Positions 25,142 through 34,469 are shown, numbered from the stretch's first letter. The stretch is DNA of 64,000 nt from AC-32 sp963715575 (GCA_963715575.1 OY970250.1:2480001-2544000); one strand, 5' to 3'. Notes: generated by a model not told the origin, from the letters alone. Made by a program: numbers and translations.

Positions 25142-26947
25142 TCAGGCTGCGTCCGCAGCCCAGTCGCCGTACAGCGACGTGTAGAGCCCGCCCACGCGCA
25201 TCAGCTCGTCGTGCGTGCCCTGCTCGACGACTTGGCCGTGCCCGAGCACGACGATCAGGTCGGCGTCGCGAATCGTCGAGAGCCGGTGCGCGATCACGAA
25301 CGCGGTCCGGCCTGCGAGCAGCGTCCGCAGCGCCTGCTCGATCTTGCGCTCGGTGCCGATGTCGACGGACGACGTGGCCTCGTCCAGGATCAGGATGCGC
25401 GGGTCGGCCAGCAGGGCACGGGCGAGCGCGACGAGCTGGCGCTGGCCGAGCGAGAGGCGGCTGCCGCGCTCCTGCAGGTCGGTCTCGTAGCCGTCCTCGA
25501 GCCGGAGGATGAAGTCGTTCGCGCCGATCGTCTCCGCCGCGCGCAGGACGTCCTCGGGCGAGGCGTCGGGCCGGCCGAAGGCGATGTTGTCGCGCACGGT
25601 GCCGGCGAACAGAAACCCTTCCTGCGGCACGATCCCGAGCTGGCGGCGGAGCGAGGCTTGCGTCACCTCGCGCAGGTCGTGGCCGTCGATCGTGATCCGC
25701 CCCTCGCGCGGGTCGTAGAAGCGCGCGAGCAGCTTGGCGATCGTCGACTTGCCCGCGCCGGTGTGGCCGACGAGCGCGACCGTCGTTCCCGCCGGGACCG
25801 CGAGGTCGAGGCCGTGCAGCACCTCCGGCCCGTCCCCGTAGCCGAAGCGCACGCCCTCGAAGGCGACGTTGCCTTCGACTTGCGGTAGCTCGAGCGTGCC
25901 GGGCAGGTCGGTCACCTCGGGCTCCTGGTCGAGCACGTCCACGATCTTGTCCAGGGCGGCAGTGGCCGAGAGGAACGTGCTGTAGAGCTGCGAGAGCTGC
26001 TGCACCGGGTCGAAGAAGTTCTGCACGTAGAGCATGAAGGCGAAAAGCGTTCCCAGCGTGACCGCGCCCTGGAAGTAGAGGTGGCCGCCGTAGCCGAGCA
26101 CGACGGCGAGCGCGACTGTCGAGAGCAGGTCGACGAACGGGAAGTAGAGGCCGTTGAGGACGACCGTCTCCATGTTCGCCTCGCGGTAGCGCTCGGTGAC
26201 CTCGCGGAAGTTGCGCGTATTCGCCTGCTCGCGCGTGAATGCCTGGACGATCCGTATCCCGGCAATGTCCTCGGCGAGGGTGGCGGTGACGAGGCCGAGC
26301 CGCTCGCGCACGGAGGCGTAGGCGCGCGCGGAGCGCTTGCGGAAGATCACCGTCGCGACGCTCATGAACGGGATCACGACCAGCGTCGCGAGCGCCAGGC
26401 GCCAGTCGAGGATGAAGAGCAGGATCGCGGTGCCGACGAGCGTGAGCGTGTTCTGGACGAGGCTCGTCACGCCGTCGGTGACGAGCTGGTCGATCGCCTC
26501 GACGTCGTTGGTCAGCCGGCTGATGATCACGCCGGCGCGGTTGCGCTCGTAGAAGCCGAGCGAGAGATCCTGCAAATGGTCGAAGAGGTGGTTGCGCAGG
26601 TCGGCCAGGATGCGCTCGCCGACCCAGCCGGTGAGGTAGGTCTGGACGTAGCTCATGCCCCAGCTCAGGAGGCCGAAGAGCAGGAAGGCGCCGACGATCC
26701 ACCAGAGCTTGCCCAGGTCGTGCTGGCGGATCCCGTCGTCGACGGCGTACTTGGAGAGCAGCGGCGGGGCGAGCGCGAAGGCCGTCGCCAGCAGGAGCGA
26801 GCCGATCGAGAACAGCGTCCGCGTGCGGTAGGGGGCCGTGAAGCGGACGAGCATCCCGAGCCGCCGGCGCGTGCGCTGCCACGACCAGTCGTCGACCTGC
26901 GCAGCGCGGTCGCGCATCAGGTGCCCGCCTGGCTGCCAGACCCTCAC
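25142..26947 (-). CDS. ABC exporter subunit with consensus Walker B, variant signature motif
   Basis: 601 residues: six-helix transmembrane domain, then a nucleotide-binding domain. Walker A GHTGAGKS, Walker B ILILDEATSS with the catalytic Glu present, H-loop IAHRLST. The signature motif is LSLGQRQ instead of LSGGQRQ. GTG start forms GTGA with the upstream exporter gene's stop, so the two are co-translated and most likely form a heterodimer. Substrate unknown; such exporters move lipids, drugs or peptides out of the cell. Confidence 0.9.
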   Translation of the reverse strand: MRVWQPGGHLMRDRAAQVDDWSWQRTRRRLGMLVRFTAPYRTRTLFSIGSLLLATAFALAPPLLSKYAVDDGIRQHDLGKLWWIVGAFLLFGLLSWGMSYVQTYLTGWVGERILADLRNHLFDHLQDLSLGFYERNRAGVIISRLTNDVEAIDQLVTDGVTSLVQNTLTLVGTAILLFILDWRLALATLVVIPFMSVATVIFRKRSARAYASVRERLGLVTATLAEDIAGIRIVQAFTREQANTRNFREVTERYREANMETVVLNGLYFPFVDLLSTVALAVVLGYGGHLYFQGAVTLGTLFAFMLYVQNFFDPVQQLSQLYSTFLSATAALDKIVDVLDQEPEVTDLPGTLELPQVEGNVAFEGVRFGYGDGPEVLHGLDLAVPAGTTVALVGHTGAGKSTIAKLLARFYDPREGRITIDGHDLREVTQASLRRQLGIVPQEGFLFAGTVRDNIAFGRPDASPEDVLRAAETIGANDFILRLEDGYETDLQERGSRLSLGQRQLVALARALLADPRILILDEATSSVDIGTERKIEQALRTLLAGRTAFVIAHRLSTIRDADLIVVLGHGQVVEQGTHDELMRVGGLYTSLYGDWAADAA

Positions 26948-28743
26948 GAGGCCGCTTCCAGCGCGTCGCCCGCGCGCGCCTCGACCGCGTCGGCGAACCG
27001 GCGCTCGAGCAGCCCGTGCTCGTAGATGTCGCGGTAGACCGGGCTCGTCTCGAGCAGCTCGTCATGCGTCCCGCGAGCGGCGATGCGGCCCTCGTCGAGG
27101 ACGACGATCTCGTCAGCGAGCGCGATCGTCGAGAGGCGGTGGGCGATGATCAGCGTCGTTCGGTCGCGCATCGCCTCACGCAGGCCGACGCGAATCCTCG
27201 CCTCGGTGGTCGCGTCCACGGACGCGGTCGCGTCGTCGAGGATCAGGATCCGGGGATCGACCGCGAGCGCGCGTGCGATTGCCAGGCGCTGGCGCTGGCC
27301 GCCCGAGAGCGTGATCCCGCGCTCGCCGATGATCGTGTCGTAGCCGTCCGGCAGCTCCTCGACGAACTCGGCCGCTTGGGCCAGCCCCGCGATCCGCTCG
27401 ACCTCGGCGTCGTCCAAATCCGGCGCGCCGAAGGTGATGTTCTCGCGAACGCTCGCCGAGAACAGGAACGGATCCTGCGAGATCACGCCGATCGCCCGGC
27501 GCAGCGAGGTGAGCTTCACGTCGCGCACGTCGACGCCGTCGACCAGCACGCGGCCGGCGGTCGTGTCGTAGAAGCGGGGCACGAGCGAGGTCAGCGTCGT
27601 CTTGCCGGAACCGGTCTGTCCGATCAGCGCGATCGTGCGGCCGGCGGGGACGTCCAGCGTCACGCCGTCGAGCACCGGCCGCCCCGCGAGGTACTCGAAG
27701 CGCACGTCCTCGAAGCGCAGGTCGCCGTCGCCCGGCGGCAGCTCGGCGGCAGCGGGCCGCTCGGCGATCTCCTCGGGCTCGTCTATCACCTGGAAGATCC
27801 GCTCGCCCGAGGCGGTCGCGCGCTGTGCCTGGCCGATCCACATCCCGAGCGAGCGCAGCGGCATCACCAGCATGCCGAGGTAGAGGTTGAAGGCGACGAA
27901 GCCGCCAACGGTGAGCTCGCCGCTCGTCACCATGCGCGCGCCCACGAGCAGCACGGCGCCCTGCGCGAGCAGCGGCAGCCAGGAGATGAAGGGCACGTAG
28001 AGCGCGCGCTGCCGGTTCGCCTTCACGGTCTGCTCGAAGACGGCCTCGGAGCGCGCGTGGAACTTGGCCGACTCCTGCGGCTCCTGCGCGAACGACTTGA
28101 CGACGTGGACGCCGACGATGTTCTCCTCCGCCACCGTGGCCACGTCCGCGAGCTTCTGCTGCACCTCGCGCAGCGTCGGATGCGTCACGTGGCTGTAGCG
28201 GTAGGCGACGACGACGAGCACGGGCGTGATCGCCAGCGAGATCAGCGCGAGCTTCCAGTTGAAGACGAGCAGCACGACGGTCACCGAGATCACGGTGATC
28301 GCGTTCTGGAAGAAGAAGATCAGGCCGTAGCCGAGGAAGAAGCGGACGCCCTGCAGGTCGACCGTCGCGCGCGACATCAGCTGCCCGGTCTGGTGGCGGT
28401 CGTAGAAGCCGAACGAGAGGCGCACCAGGTGCGAGTAGAGGCCTTGCCGCATGTCCATCTCGACCGCCAGGGCCTGGCGGCCGGAGAGCAGGCGGCGGCC
28501 GGCCATCAGGGCGGCGCGCGCAAAGCCGACGGCGAGGACGGCGCCGACGAGGATCCAGAGCTTCTCGCGGTCGTGCGTGGCGAGCGCCCCGTCGATCACT
28601 TCCTTGGTCAGCCAGATCAGCGCGATCGCGGCCCCTTGCGAGAGGACGGCGAGCAGGATCGAGACGGTCAGCGAGAGCTTGTAGGGGCGCAGGAAGCCCA
28701 GTAGCCGGGCGAACGTCTGGCGATAACGAGGGACCTCCTGCAC
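26944..28743 (-). CDS. ABC exporter subunit with degenerate Walker B
   Basis: 599 residues, six membrane helices plus ATPase domain. Walker A GQTGSGKT, consensus signature LSGGQRQ, H-loop IAHRLST, but Walker B reads ILILDDATAS: the catalytic Glu is replaced by Asp. With its partner's LSLGQ signature this builds one degenerate and one consensus ATP site, as in the characterised heterodimeric exporters TM287/288 and BmrCD. GTG 28743 follows TAGATT (28755-28750) by 6 bases: leaderless start of a two-gene operon. Confidence 0.9.
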   Translation of the reverse strand: MQEVPRYRQTFARLLGFLRPYKLSLTVSILLAVLSQGAAIALIWLTKEVIDGALATHDREKLWILVGAVLAVGFARAALMAGRRLLSGRQALAVEMDMRQGLYSHLVRLSFGFYDRHQTGQLMSRATVDLQGVRFFLGYGLIFFFQNAITVISVTVVLLVFNWKLALISLAITPVLVVVAYRYSHVTHPTLREVQQKLADVATVAEENIVGVHVVKSFAQEPQESAKFHARSEAVFEQTVKANRQRALYVPFISWLPLLAQGAVLLVGARMVTSGELTVGGFVAFNLYLGMLVMPLRSLGMWIGQAQRATASGERIFQVIDEPEEIAERPAAAELPPGDGDLRFEDVRFEYLAGRPVLDGVTLDVPAGRTIALIGQTGSGKTTLTSLVPRFYDTTAGRVLVDGVDVRDVKLTSLRRAIGVISQDPFLFSASVRENITFGAPDLDDAEVERIAGLAQAAEFVEELPDGYDTIIGERGITLSGGQRQRLAIARALAVDPRILILDDATASVDATTEARIRVGLREAMRDRTTLIIAHRLSTIALADEIVVLDEGRIAARGTHDELLETSPVYRDIYEHGLLERRFADAVEARAGDALEAAS

Positions 28744-28752
28744 CCTCGAAAT

Positions 28753-29391
28753 CTAGCGATCCGCCTGGTTGCTGCCGATCCGCGCGAGCTCGCGCTGGAT
28801 GAGCCGCACCGCCTCATGCGTGCGCTCTCTGTTCGCTGGGATGTTCGTCCAGGCGCTCGCTCCGGACGGGTGAGGAAGCGGAATCGCGACGGCGCCGTGG
28901 CACGTGAACGAGCTTCCGATGCAGCTCAGGTCGTCGATGTCGAGCAGCTGCTTGATGGCGAGCGTGCCGACGGGGACGATCAGCGCCGGCCGGATCAGCC
29001 GAAGCTCCCAGTCGCGCCAGAAGGCGCAGAGCTCCTGTTCGTGCCGGGTTGGTTTCCGGTCGCCGCGTTTCAGGTCCTTGCCCGGGTAACAGCGCGTGAC
29101 GGACGCGCAGTAGAAGGTCGCGTAGAACTCCTGCTCATCGAGCCCGAGCCAGCGCCGCAGCGTCCGCCCGGCGCGGCCGCGCCAGGGGCGGCGCTCCTGG
29201 CCCTCGACCGCGCCCGGCGCCTGTCCGAACATGTACGCGCGCTGGCCGGCGTAGGGCTGGACGATCGGGAGCGACTCGAGTGGGAAGCCGGCCTCGGCGC
29301 AGGCGCGGCACACCCAGTTGTCGCGCTGCAGCGAGGCGATCGAGCGGTAGCGCGTCCGGCGTCTCGTCAAGAGCGGACGGCGACGAACCAA
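28753..29391 (-). CDS. Uracil-DNA glycosylase superfamily protein
   Basis: 212 residues. Motif A is GQAPGAVEGQ (family 4/5 enzymes usually have GEAPG), followed by the RAGRTLRRWL segment; motif B is LPHPSGAS. Cys residues in VCRACAEAG, YCASVTRC and an ELCAFW segment could hold the 4Fe-4S cluster of families 4 and 5. It probably removes uracil or deaminated bases from DNA. Start TTG 29391 overlaps the end of the upstream methyltransferase by 25 bases, which suggests coupling. The family level is fairly sure; substrate range is open. Confidence 0.8.
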   Translation of the reverse strand: MVRRRPLLTRRRTRYRSIASLQRDNWVCRACAEAGFPLESLPIVQPYAGQRAYMFGQAPGAVEGQERRPWRGRAGRTLRRWLGLDEQEFYATFYCASVTRCYPGKDLKRGDRKPTRHEQELCAFWRDWELRLIRPALIVPVGTLAIKQLLDIDDLSCIGSSFTCHGAVAIPLPHPSGASAWTNIPANRERTHEAVRLIQRELARIGSNQADR

Positions 29392-29954
29392 CGGCCGGCG
29401 AACACGGTCTCGCCGCCGCCGAGCTCGCGCGCGAGCGCGCCGGGCTCGAAGTAGCGCTTGTAGACCTCCCAGCGCGAGCCGTCGTTCAGGATCCGCTCCT
29501 GCCGCTCTTCGGGCTCGACGTCCTCACGCAAGGCCGAGTCGACGACGACGAGCTCGGGCGCCAGCCGGCGCGCCTCGGCGATGAAGCGCTCGCGGTCCTT
29601 GCGCTCGAGATGGCCGTAGAAGTGGGCCGTGAAGACGCGCTCGAAGGCGCCGTCCTCGAACGGGAGGGAGAACGCGTCGCCCTGGACGTACGTCGCGTCC
29701 GGGGCCTGCTGTCGCGCCTCCTCGAGCATCGCCTCGCTCTGGTCGAGGCCGACGATCTCGCCCGGCAGGGGGCGCGTGAGGAAGCCGGTCCCGCAGGCGA
29801 CGTCGAGCGTGCGGGCGGGCGGAAGCGCGGCGAGCGCCAGCGTGAGTGCCTCGACTTCCCGCTCCCAGCCGGGCCGGTCGCGTTCTTCGAAGCGACCTGA
29901 ACCGCGGTACCACTCATCGTACTCGGGCGCGCGCCGGTCGTAGTAGGCCTTCAC
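29367..29954 (-). CDS. Class I SAM-dependent methyltransferase
   Basis: 195 residues. N-terminal YYDRRAPEYDEWYR, motif I LDVACGTGFLTRPL, acidic loop VGLDQSEAMLEEARQQ, motif II GDAFSLPFEDGAFERVF. Family is the ubiquinone/menaquinone-type small-molecule methyltransferase fold; the substrate cannot be told. GTG 29954 comes 7 bases after TAGTCT, which is the minus-strand reading of the element shared with the formiminotransferase gene. The open frame continues far upstream but is antisense to the hut genes. Confidence 0.88.
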   Translation of the reverse strand: MKAYYDRRAPEYDEWYRGSGRFEERDRPGWEREVEALTLALAALPPARTLDVACGTGFLTRPLPGEIVGLDQSEAMLEEARQQAPDATYVQGDAFSLPFEDGAFERVFTAHFYGHLERKDRERFIAEARRLAPELVVVDSALREDVEPEERQERILNDGSRWEVYKRYFEPGALARELGGGETVFAGRWFVAVRS

Positions 29955-29960
29955 GCTTCC

Positions 29961-29967
29961 TAGACTA
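29961..29967. promoter_or_regulatory. Bidirectional -10 element, methyltransferase/formiminotransferase pair
   Basis: TAGACTA gives TAGACT on the plus strand (6 bases to GTG 29973) and TAGTCT on the minus strand (7 bases to GTG 29954). The start codons are 18 bases apart. Third instance of this arrangement in the window. Confidence 0.7.
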
Positions 29968-29972
29968 CGCGC

Positions 29973-30857
29973 GTGTCGCGGCCGCTCGAGTCCGTCCCGA
30001 ACTTCTCCGAGGGGCGCGACCGGACGACGATCGACGCGCTCGCGGCGGCCCTGCGCTCGGGCGGGGCGCGGCTGCTCGACGTCCACGCCGACGAGGATCA
30101 CAACCGCTCGGTCTTCACCTTGGTCGGGTCGGCCGATGAGCTCGTCGAGTCGCTGCTGGCGGGGATCGCGCGCGCGGCCGAGCTGATCGACCTGCGCGAG
30201 CACGAGGGAGCGCATCCGCGGATCGGGGCTGCCGACGTTGTCCCGCTGGTGCCGCTGACGCCCGAGGACGAGGAGCGGGCGCGAGAGGCTGCGGGGCTGC
30301 TCGGCGTACGGGTGGGGGAGGAGCTCGGCCTGCCGGTCTTCCTCTACGGAGAGCTCGGCGCCGGGCGAGGGCCTGCCTTTTTCCGGCGGGGCGGGCCTGG
30401 GGAGCTGCAGCGGCGCATAGACGCCGGTGAGCTCGCGCCCGAGCACGGGCCGGCGCGGCTGTCGGACTCGGCCGGCGCTGTGCTCGTCGGCGTGCGCCGG
30501 CCGCTGATCGCGTTCAACGTCAACCTGCGTGGGACGCTGGAGGCGGCCCGAGAGATCGCCGCGCTCGTGCGCGAGACCGGCGGCGGCTTCCCCGGTGTGC
30601 GGGCACTCGGCCTGGAGCTGCCGCGCGCGGGGCTCGTCCAGGTGAGCATGAACGTCGAGGACTGGGAGGCGGCCGAGCTGCACTCGATCGTGGCCCGGGT
30701 GGAACGGCTGGCGGCCGAGCGCGGGGCGGACGTGGCCGGCTCCGAGCTCGTCGGCCTGATGCCCGCAGGCGCGGCCGCGGCAGCCGCCGGAGCGGCGCTG
30801 CGGCTTGACTGCTTCGACGCCTCGCGCGTGCTCGAGCTGCGGCTGCTCGACGACTGA
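29973..30857 (+). CDS. Glutamate formimidoyltransferase
   Basis: 294 residues, formiminotransferase N- and C-subdomains. VPNFSEGRD at the N-terminus, DEDHNRSVFTLVG, EHEGAHPRIGAADVVP and PLIAFNVNL are family marks. It moves the formimino group of N-formimino-L-glutamate to tetrahydrofolate, the last step of histidine degradation, and delivers a one-carbon unit. No cyclodeaminase domain is fused. It leads a block with hutH, hutU and hutI, so this pathway ends in formimino transfer instead of hydrolysis by HutG. Leaderless GTG start. Confidence 0.93.
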   Translation: MSRPLESVPNFSEGRDRTTIDALAAALRSGGARLLDVHADEDHNRSVFTLVGSADELVESLLAGIARAAELIDLREHEGAHPRIGAADVVPLVPLTPEDEERAREAAGLLGVRVGEELGLPVFLYGELGAGRGPAFFRRGGPGELQRRIDAGELAPEHGPARLSDSAGAVLVGVRRPLIAFNVNLRGTLEAAREIAALVRETGGGFPGVRALGLELPRAGLVQVSMNVEDWEAAELHSIVARVERLAAERGADVAGSELVGLMPAGAAAAAAGAALRLDCFDASRVLELRLLDD

Positions 30858-30930
30858 CACACATTCGTCACAGTCCGTGACAGACACGTGCGTCGTGCCG
30901 CAGTACGCTCGCCTCGGGGAGGAGGCCGGG
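30856..30930 (+). promoter_or_regulatory. Repeat-operator promoter module, copy A (upstream of hutH)
   Basis: Three pentamers GACAC (30856-30860), GTCAC (30867-30871) and GTGAC (30877-30881), spaced 11 and 10 bp, precede a TACGCT -10 (30904-30909). The third pentamer begins 27 bp before the -10. The predicted transcript starts at 30916 with GGGGAGGAGGCCGGG. A second, proximal -10 (TAGACT, 30983-30988) sits 6 bases before the hutH ATG. The same module occurs at 36198, 54165 and 60854. Confidence 0.65.
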
Positions 30931-30994
30931 CGAACCGTACTCAGCGGAGCGCCCGCCGAAAGGCGCCCCGGCGGGTGCGGGATAGACTCGCCGC

Positions 30995-32533
30995 ATGATC
31001 GAGAGCAGGGCGCTGACGGGCGACGATCTGGCGCTCGCCGACGTCTGGGAGGTCGCCGTCCACGGCCGGCCGGTCGCACTCGCGGACTCCGCGCGCGAGC
31101 GCATGGGCGCCGCCCGCGAGCTCGTCGAGCAGGCTGCGCACGGCCGCCAGGAGCACACCTACGGCGTCAACACCGGCTTCGGCCGCTTCGTCTCCCGCTC
31201 GATTCCCGAGGAGCTGACCGAGGAGCTCCAGCTTCGTCTTCTGCGCAGCCACGCGTGCGGGGTCGGCGAGCCGTACCCGGACGAGATCATCCGTGCCGCG
31301 ATGCTCCTCCGGGCCAACGCGCTGGCGAAGGGCTACTCGGGGGCGCGCCCCGTGACGGTCGAGCTGCTTGTCGAGTGCCTCAACCGCGGCGTGCTGCCAC
31401 ACGTGCCGAGTCGCGGCTCCGTGGGCGCGAGCGGCGACCTCGCCCCGCTCGCCCATCTCGCGCTGCCGCTGATCGGCGAGGGCGAGGCCACGTTCGAAGG
31501 GCGGCGGCTCCCGGGAGGCGAGGCGCTCGAGCAGGCCGGCCTCGAGCCCGTCCGGCTACAGGCGAAGGAAGGGCTCTCGCTCGTCAACGGCACGCAGTTC
31601 ATGGCCGCCTTCGGAGCGCTCGGCATGATCCGGGCCGACCGCCTGGCGAAGGCCGCCGACATTTCCTGCGCGGTATCGCTCGAGGCGTTACAGGGATCGC
31701 GCACGAGCTTCCTCCCGCAGATTCACGCGCTGCGGCCGCTGAAGGGCCAGTCTGAGTCGGCGGCGAACGTGCTCCGCCTGCTCGAGGACTCGGCGATCAA
31801 CGAGGCCCACCGCTGGTGCGACCAGGTACAGGACGCGTACTCGCTCCGCTGTGCGCCACAGGTGCACGGCGCCTCGCGCGACCTGCTCGACTACGTGCGC
31901 CAGACCGTCGCGGTCGAGCTGAACGCCGCGACCGACAACCCGCTCGTGCTCGTCGAGGACGAGATGCTGGTCTCGAACGGGAACTTCCACGGGCAGCCGC
32001 TCGCACTGGCACTGGATGCGCTGGCGATGGGCGTCGCGGAGCTTGCGAACATCGCCGAGCGTCGCGTCGAGCGCCTCGTCAACCCGAGCCTTTCGGGCGG
32101 CCTGCCGGCGTTCCTGACCGGCGACGGCGGCTTGAACTCCGGCTTCATGATCCCGCAGTACGTCGCCGCCTCTCTGGTCAGCGAGAACAAGGTGCTCGCG
32201 CACCCCGCGGCGGTCGACTCGATCCCGACGAGCGCGGGACAGGAGGATCACGTCTCGATGGGCAATGCGTCCGGGCTGAAGGCGTGGCAGGTGCTGGCGA
32301 ACGCCGAGCGTGTGCTGGCGATCGAGTTGCTCGCCGGCGCGCAGGCCGTCGAGTTCCTCGCACCGCTGCAGCCGGGCCTGGGGGTGCGAGCTGCGCGCGA
32401 GCACATCCGCTCGCTCTCACCCCGGCTCCGTGATGACCGCACGCTCTCGGGCGACATCGAGACGGTCGCCACGTCGATCCGCGACGGCTCGCTCGTCCAG
32501 GCGGTCGAGGCCGAGGCGGGCGAGCTCTCATGA
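30995..32533 (+). CDS. hutH: Histidine ammonia-lyase
   Basis: 512 residues. The self-made MIO cofactor tripeptide Ala-Ser-Gly is at 145-147 in GSVGASGDLAPLAHL. The YGVNTGFGRF loop with the catalytic Tyr is near residue 56, and the EDHVSMG segment is near residue 414. It converts L-histidine to urocanate and ammonia in the cytoplasm. ATG 30995 is 6 bases from TAGACT (leaderless), with the repeat-operator promoter about 90 bases upstream. It is followed by a small membrane protein and hutU, all with 4-base overlaps. Confidence 0.97.
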   Translation: MIESRALTGDDLALADVWEVAVHGRPVALADSARERMGAARELVEQAAHGRQEHTYGVNTGFGRFVSRSIPEELTEELQLRLLRSHACGVGEPYPDEIIRAAMLLRANALAKGYSGARPVTVELLVECLNRGVLPHVPSRGSVGASGDLAPLAHLALPLIGEGEATFEGRRLPGGEALEQAGLEPVRLQAKEGLSLVNGTQFMAAFGALGMIRADRLAKAADISCAVSLEALQGSRTSFLPQIHALRPLKGQSESAANVLRLLEDSAINEAHRWCDQVQDAYSLRCAPQVHGASRDLLDYVRQTVAVELNAATDNPLVLVEDEMLVSNGNFHGQPLALALDALAMGVAELANIAERRVERLVNPSLSGGLPAFLTGDGGLNSGFMIPQYVAASLVSENKVLAHPAAVDSIPTSAGQEDHVSMGNASGLKAWQVLANAERVLAIELLAGAQAVEFLAPLQPGLGVRAAREHIRSLSPRLRDDRTLSGDIETVATSIRDGSLVQAVEAEAGELS

Positions 32534-32760
32534 GCGTCGGCAACGGGGTGAATCCGAAGCGGCGCAAGTCCACGCGTCCCTACCGTGACAGCGCGCTGGC
32601 CTACGCCGCACTCGGCTCGCTGGTGGTGATCTTCGCGTACGTGACCGGCAGCAGCCTGCTCAGGTCGCTCGCCGGCGGCGTCGCCGCGTTCGTGCTCGCG
32701 ACGGCCTACACGTGGTGGCGCGTGCGGACTCGGCAACGGCAGGCGGAGCAGGGGCCTTGA
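32530..32760 (+). CDS. Small membrane protein between hutH and hutU
   Basis: 76 residues: a basic N-terminus (NPKRRKSTRPYR), two hydrophobic segments at about 23-40 and 44-62, and a basic C-terminal tail. ATGA overlap with hutH and TTGA overlap with hutU place it inside the operon. Too small to be a histidine permease on its own. No family recognised; a role in histidine use is suggested only by position. Confidence 0.75.
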   Translation: MSVGNGVNPKRRKSTRPYRDSALAYAALGSLVVIFAYVTGSSLLRSLAGGVAAFVLATAYTWWRVRTRQRQAEQGP

Positions 32761-34469
32761 GCGCGACCCGGTCGCTCGACGCGACGGTCGAGGCACTCTG
32801 TGGTGACCTTTCGGCGATCCGCGCACCGCGCGGCACCGAGCTGAACGCGCGCTTCTGGTCGACGGAGGCGCCGCTGCGGATGTTGCTGAACAACCTCGAC
32901 GCGGAGGTTGCGGAGCGGCCCGAGGAACTCGTCGTCTACGGCGGCTCGGGCAAGGCCGCCCGGAACCCCGAGGCGCTGCGCGCGCTCGTCCGGTCGCTGC
33001 TCACGCTGGGTGAGGACGAGACCCTGCTCGTCCAGAGCGGCAAGCCGGTCGGCGTCTTCCGGACGAGCCCTGCTGCTCCTCGCGTCCTGATCGCGAACTC
33101 GCTGCTCGTCCCGCGCTGGGCCACCTGGGACGAGTTCCGCCGGCTCGAGGCGCTTGGCTTGACGATGTTCGGCCAGATGACGGCGGGGAGCTGGATCTAC
33201 ATCGGCAGCCAGGGGATCTTGCAGGGCACCTACCAGACGTTCGTCGCGGCCGGCGAGCAGCACTTCGGCTCCGCCGACCTCGCCGGGCGGACGATCCTGA
33301 CCGCTGGTCTCGGCGGGATGGGCGGGGCGCAACCGCTGGCGGCAACGCTTGCGGGCGCGGCGATCCTGTGCATCGAGGTCGATCCCGAGCGGATCCGGCG
33401 TCGGATCGAGACGCGCTACCTGGACGAGGCGTCCGAGTCGCTGGACGACGCGCTGGAATGCGTGCGGGCCGCGGCCGGCGACGGCCGTGCGCTCTCGGTC
33501 GGGTTGCTCGGCAACGCAGCCGAGGTGGTGCCGGAGCTGGCGCGGCGCGGTGAGGCGTTCGATCTCGTCACCGACCAGACGGCCGCCCACGACCCGCTCA
33601 CCGGCTACGTGCCGGCCGGGCTCGACGTCGAGGCCGCTGCGGCGTTGCGCGCGGACGACCCGGACGAGTACCTGCGGCGCGCGCGCGACTCGATTGCCCG
33701 CCACGTCGAGGGGATGCTCGAGTACGCCCGGGCGGGCAGCCATGTCTTCGACTACGGCAACAACCTGCGAGGGGAGGCACTGGAGGCCGGGGTAGAAGAC
33801 GCGTTCGCATACCCGGGCTTCGTCCCGGCCTATATCCGCCCGCTGTTCTGCCGCGGGGTGGGGCCGTTCCGCTGGGCGGCACTCTCGGGCGATCCGGCCG
33901 ACATCACCGCGATCGACCGGATGCTGCTCGAGCTCTTTCCCGAGGATGGCGCCCTTCAGCGCTGGCTGACGCTCGCGCCCGAGCGAGTGGCGTTCCAGGG
34001 CCTGCCCGCGCGGATCTGCTGGCTCGGCTTCGGCGACCGCGCTCGCGCAGGGCTGGCGATCAACGAGCTCGTCCGGAGCGGCGAGGTCAAGGCACCCGTC
34101 GTGATCGGGCGCGACCACCTCGACTCCGGCTCGGTCGCCTCGCCCTACCGCGAGACGGAGTCGATGCGGGACGGCTCCGACGCGATCGCCGACTGGCCGA
34201 TCCTGAACGCGCTGCTGAACGTCGCCGCCGGCGCGACCTGGGTCAGCGTCCACCATGGCGGGGGCGTCGGCATCGGCAACTCGATCCACGCGGGCATGGT
34301 CGTCGTCGCGGACGGCAGCGACGAGATGGCCGATCGCCTCGAGCGGGTGCTGACGACCGACCCCGGCACGGGTGTCCTGCGTCACGTCGACGCGGGGTAC
34401 GACGAGGCGCTCGCGGCCGCCGAGGAGCACGGGCTCCGCGTGCCGTTACCGCCTTCCCCGCGTCCATGA
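32757..34469 (+). CDS. hutU: Urocanate hydratase
   Basis: 570 residues from TTG 32757, which forms TTGA with the preceding stop; an earlier in-frame GTG at 32712 is inside the small membrane gene. Marks: VVYGGSGKAARN near residue 57, QMTAGSWIYIGSQGILQGTY (NAD-binding core), GGMGGAQPLAATLAG, DQTAAHDPLTGYVP, FDYGNNLR, ICWLGFGDR and WVSVHHGGGVG. It uses tightly bound NAD+ as electrophile to turn urocanate into imidazolonepropionate. Length and motifs are standard. Confidence 0.97.
   Translation: MSATRSLDATVEALCGDLSAIRAPRGTELNARFWSTEAPLRMLLNNLDAEVAERPEELVVYGGSGKAARNPEALRALVRSLLTLGEDETLLVQSGKPVGVFRTSPAAPRVLIANSLLVPRWATWDEFRRLEALGLTMFGQMTAGSWIYIGSQGILQGTYQTFVAAGEQHFGSADLAGRTILTAGLGGMGGAQPLAATLAGAAILCIEVDPERIRRRIETRYLDEASESLDDALECVRAAAGDGRALSVGLLGNAAEVVPELARRGEAFDLVTDQTAAHDPLTGYVPAGLDVEAAAALRADDPDEYLRRARDSIARHVEGMLEYARAGSHVFDYGNNLRGEALEAGVEDAFAYPGFVPAYIRPLFCRGVGPFRWAALSGDPADITAIDRMLLELFPEDGALQRWLTLAPERVAFQGLPARICWLGFGDRARAGLAINELVRSGEVKAPVVIGRDHLDSGSVASPYRETESMRDGSDAIADWPILNALLNVAAGATWVSVHHGGGVGIGNSIHAGMVVVADGSDEMADRLERVLTTDPGTGVLRHVDAGYDEALAAAEEHGLRVPLPPSPRP

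Noticed and set aside
24342..27065. 907-codon minus-strand open frame
   Set aside because: It is out of phase with the ABC exporter and secreted protein genes, and its composition is low-complexity Arg/Ala/Pro typical of high-GC shadow frames.
29955..31079. N-terminal extension of the methyltransferase over the hut genes
   Set aside because: The extension is antisense to the formimidoyltransferase gene; the domain starts at GTG 29954, next to its -10.
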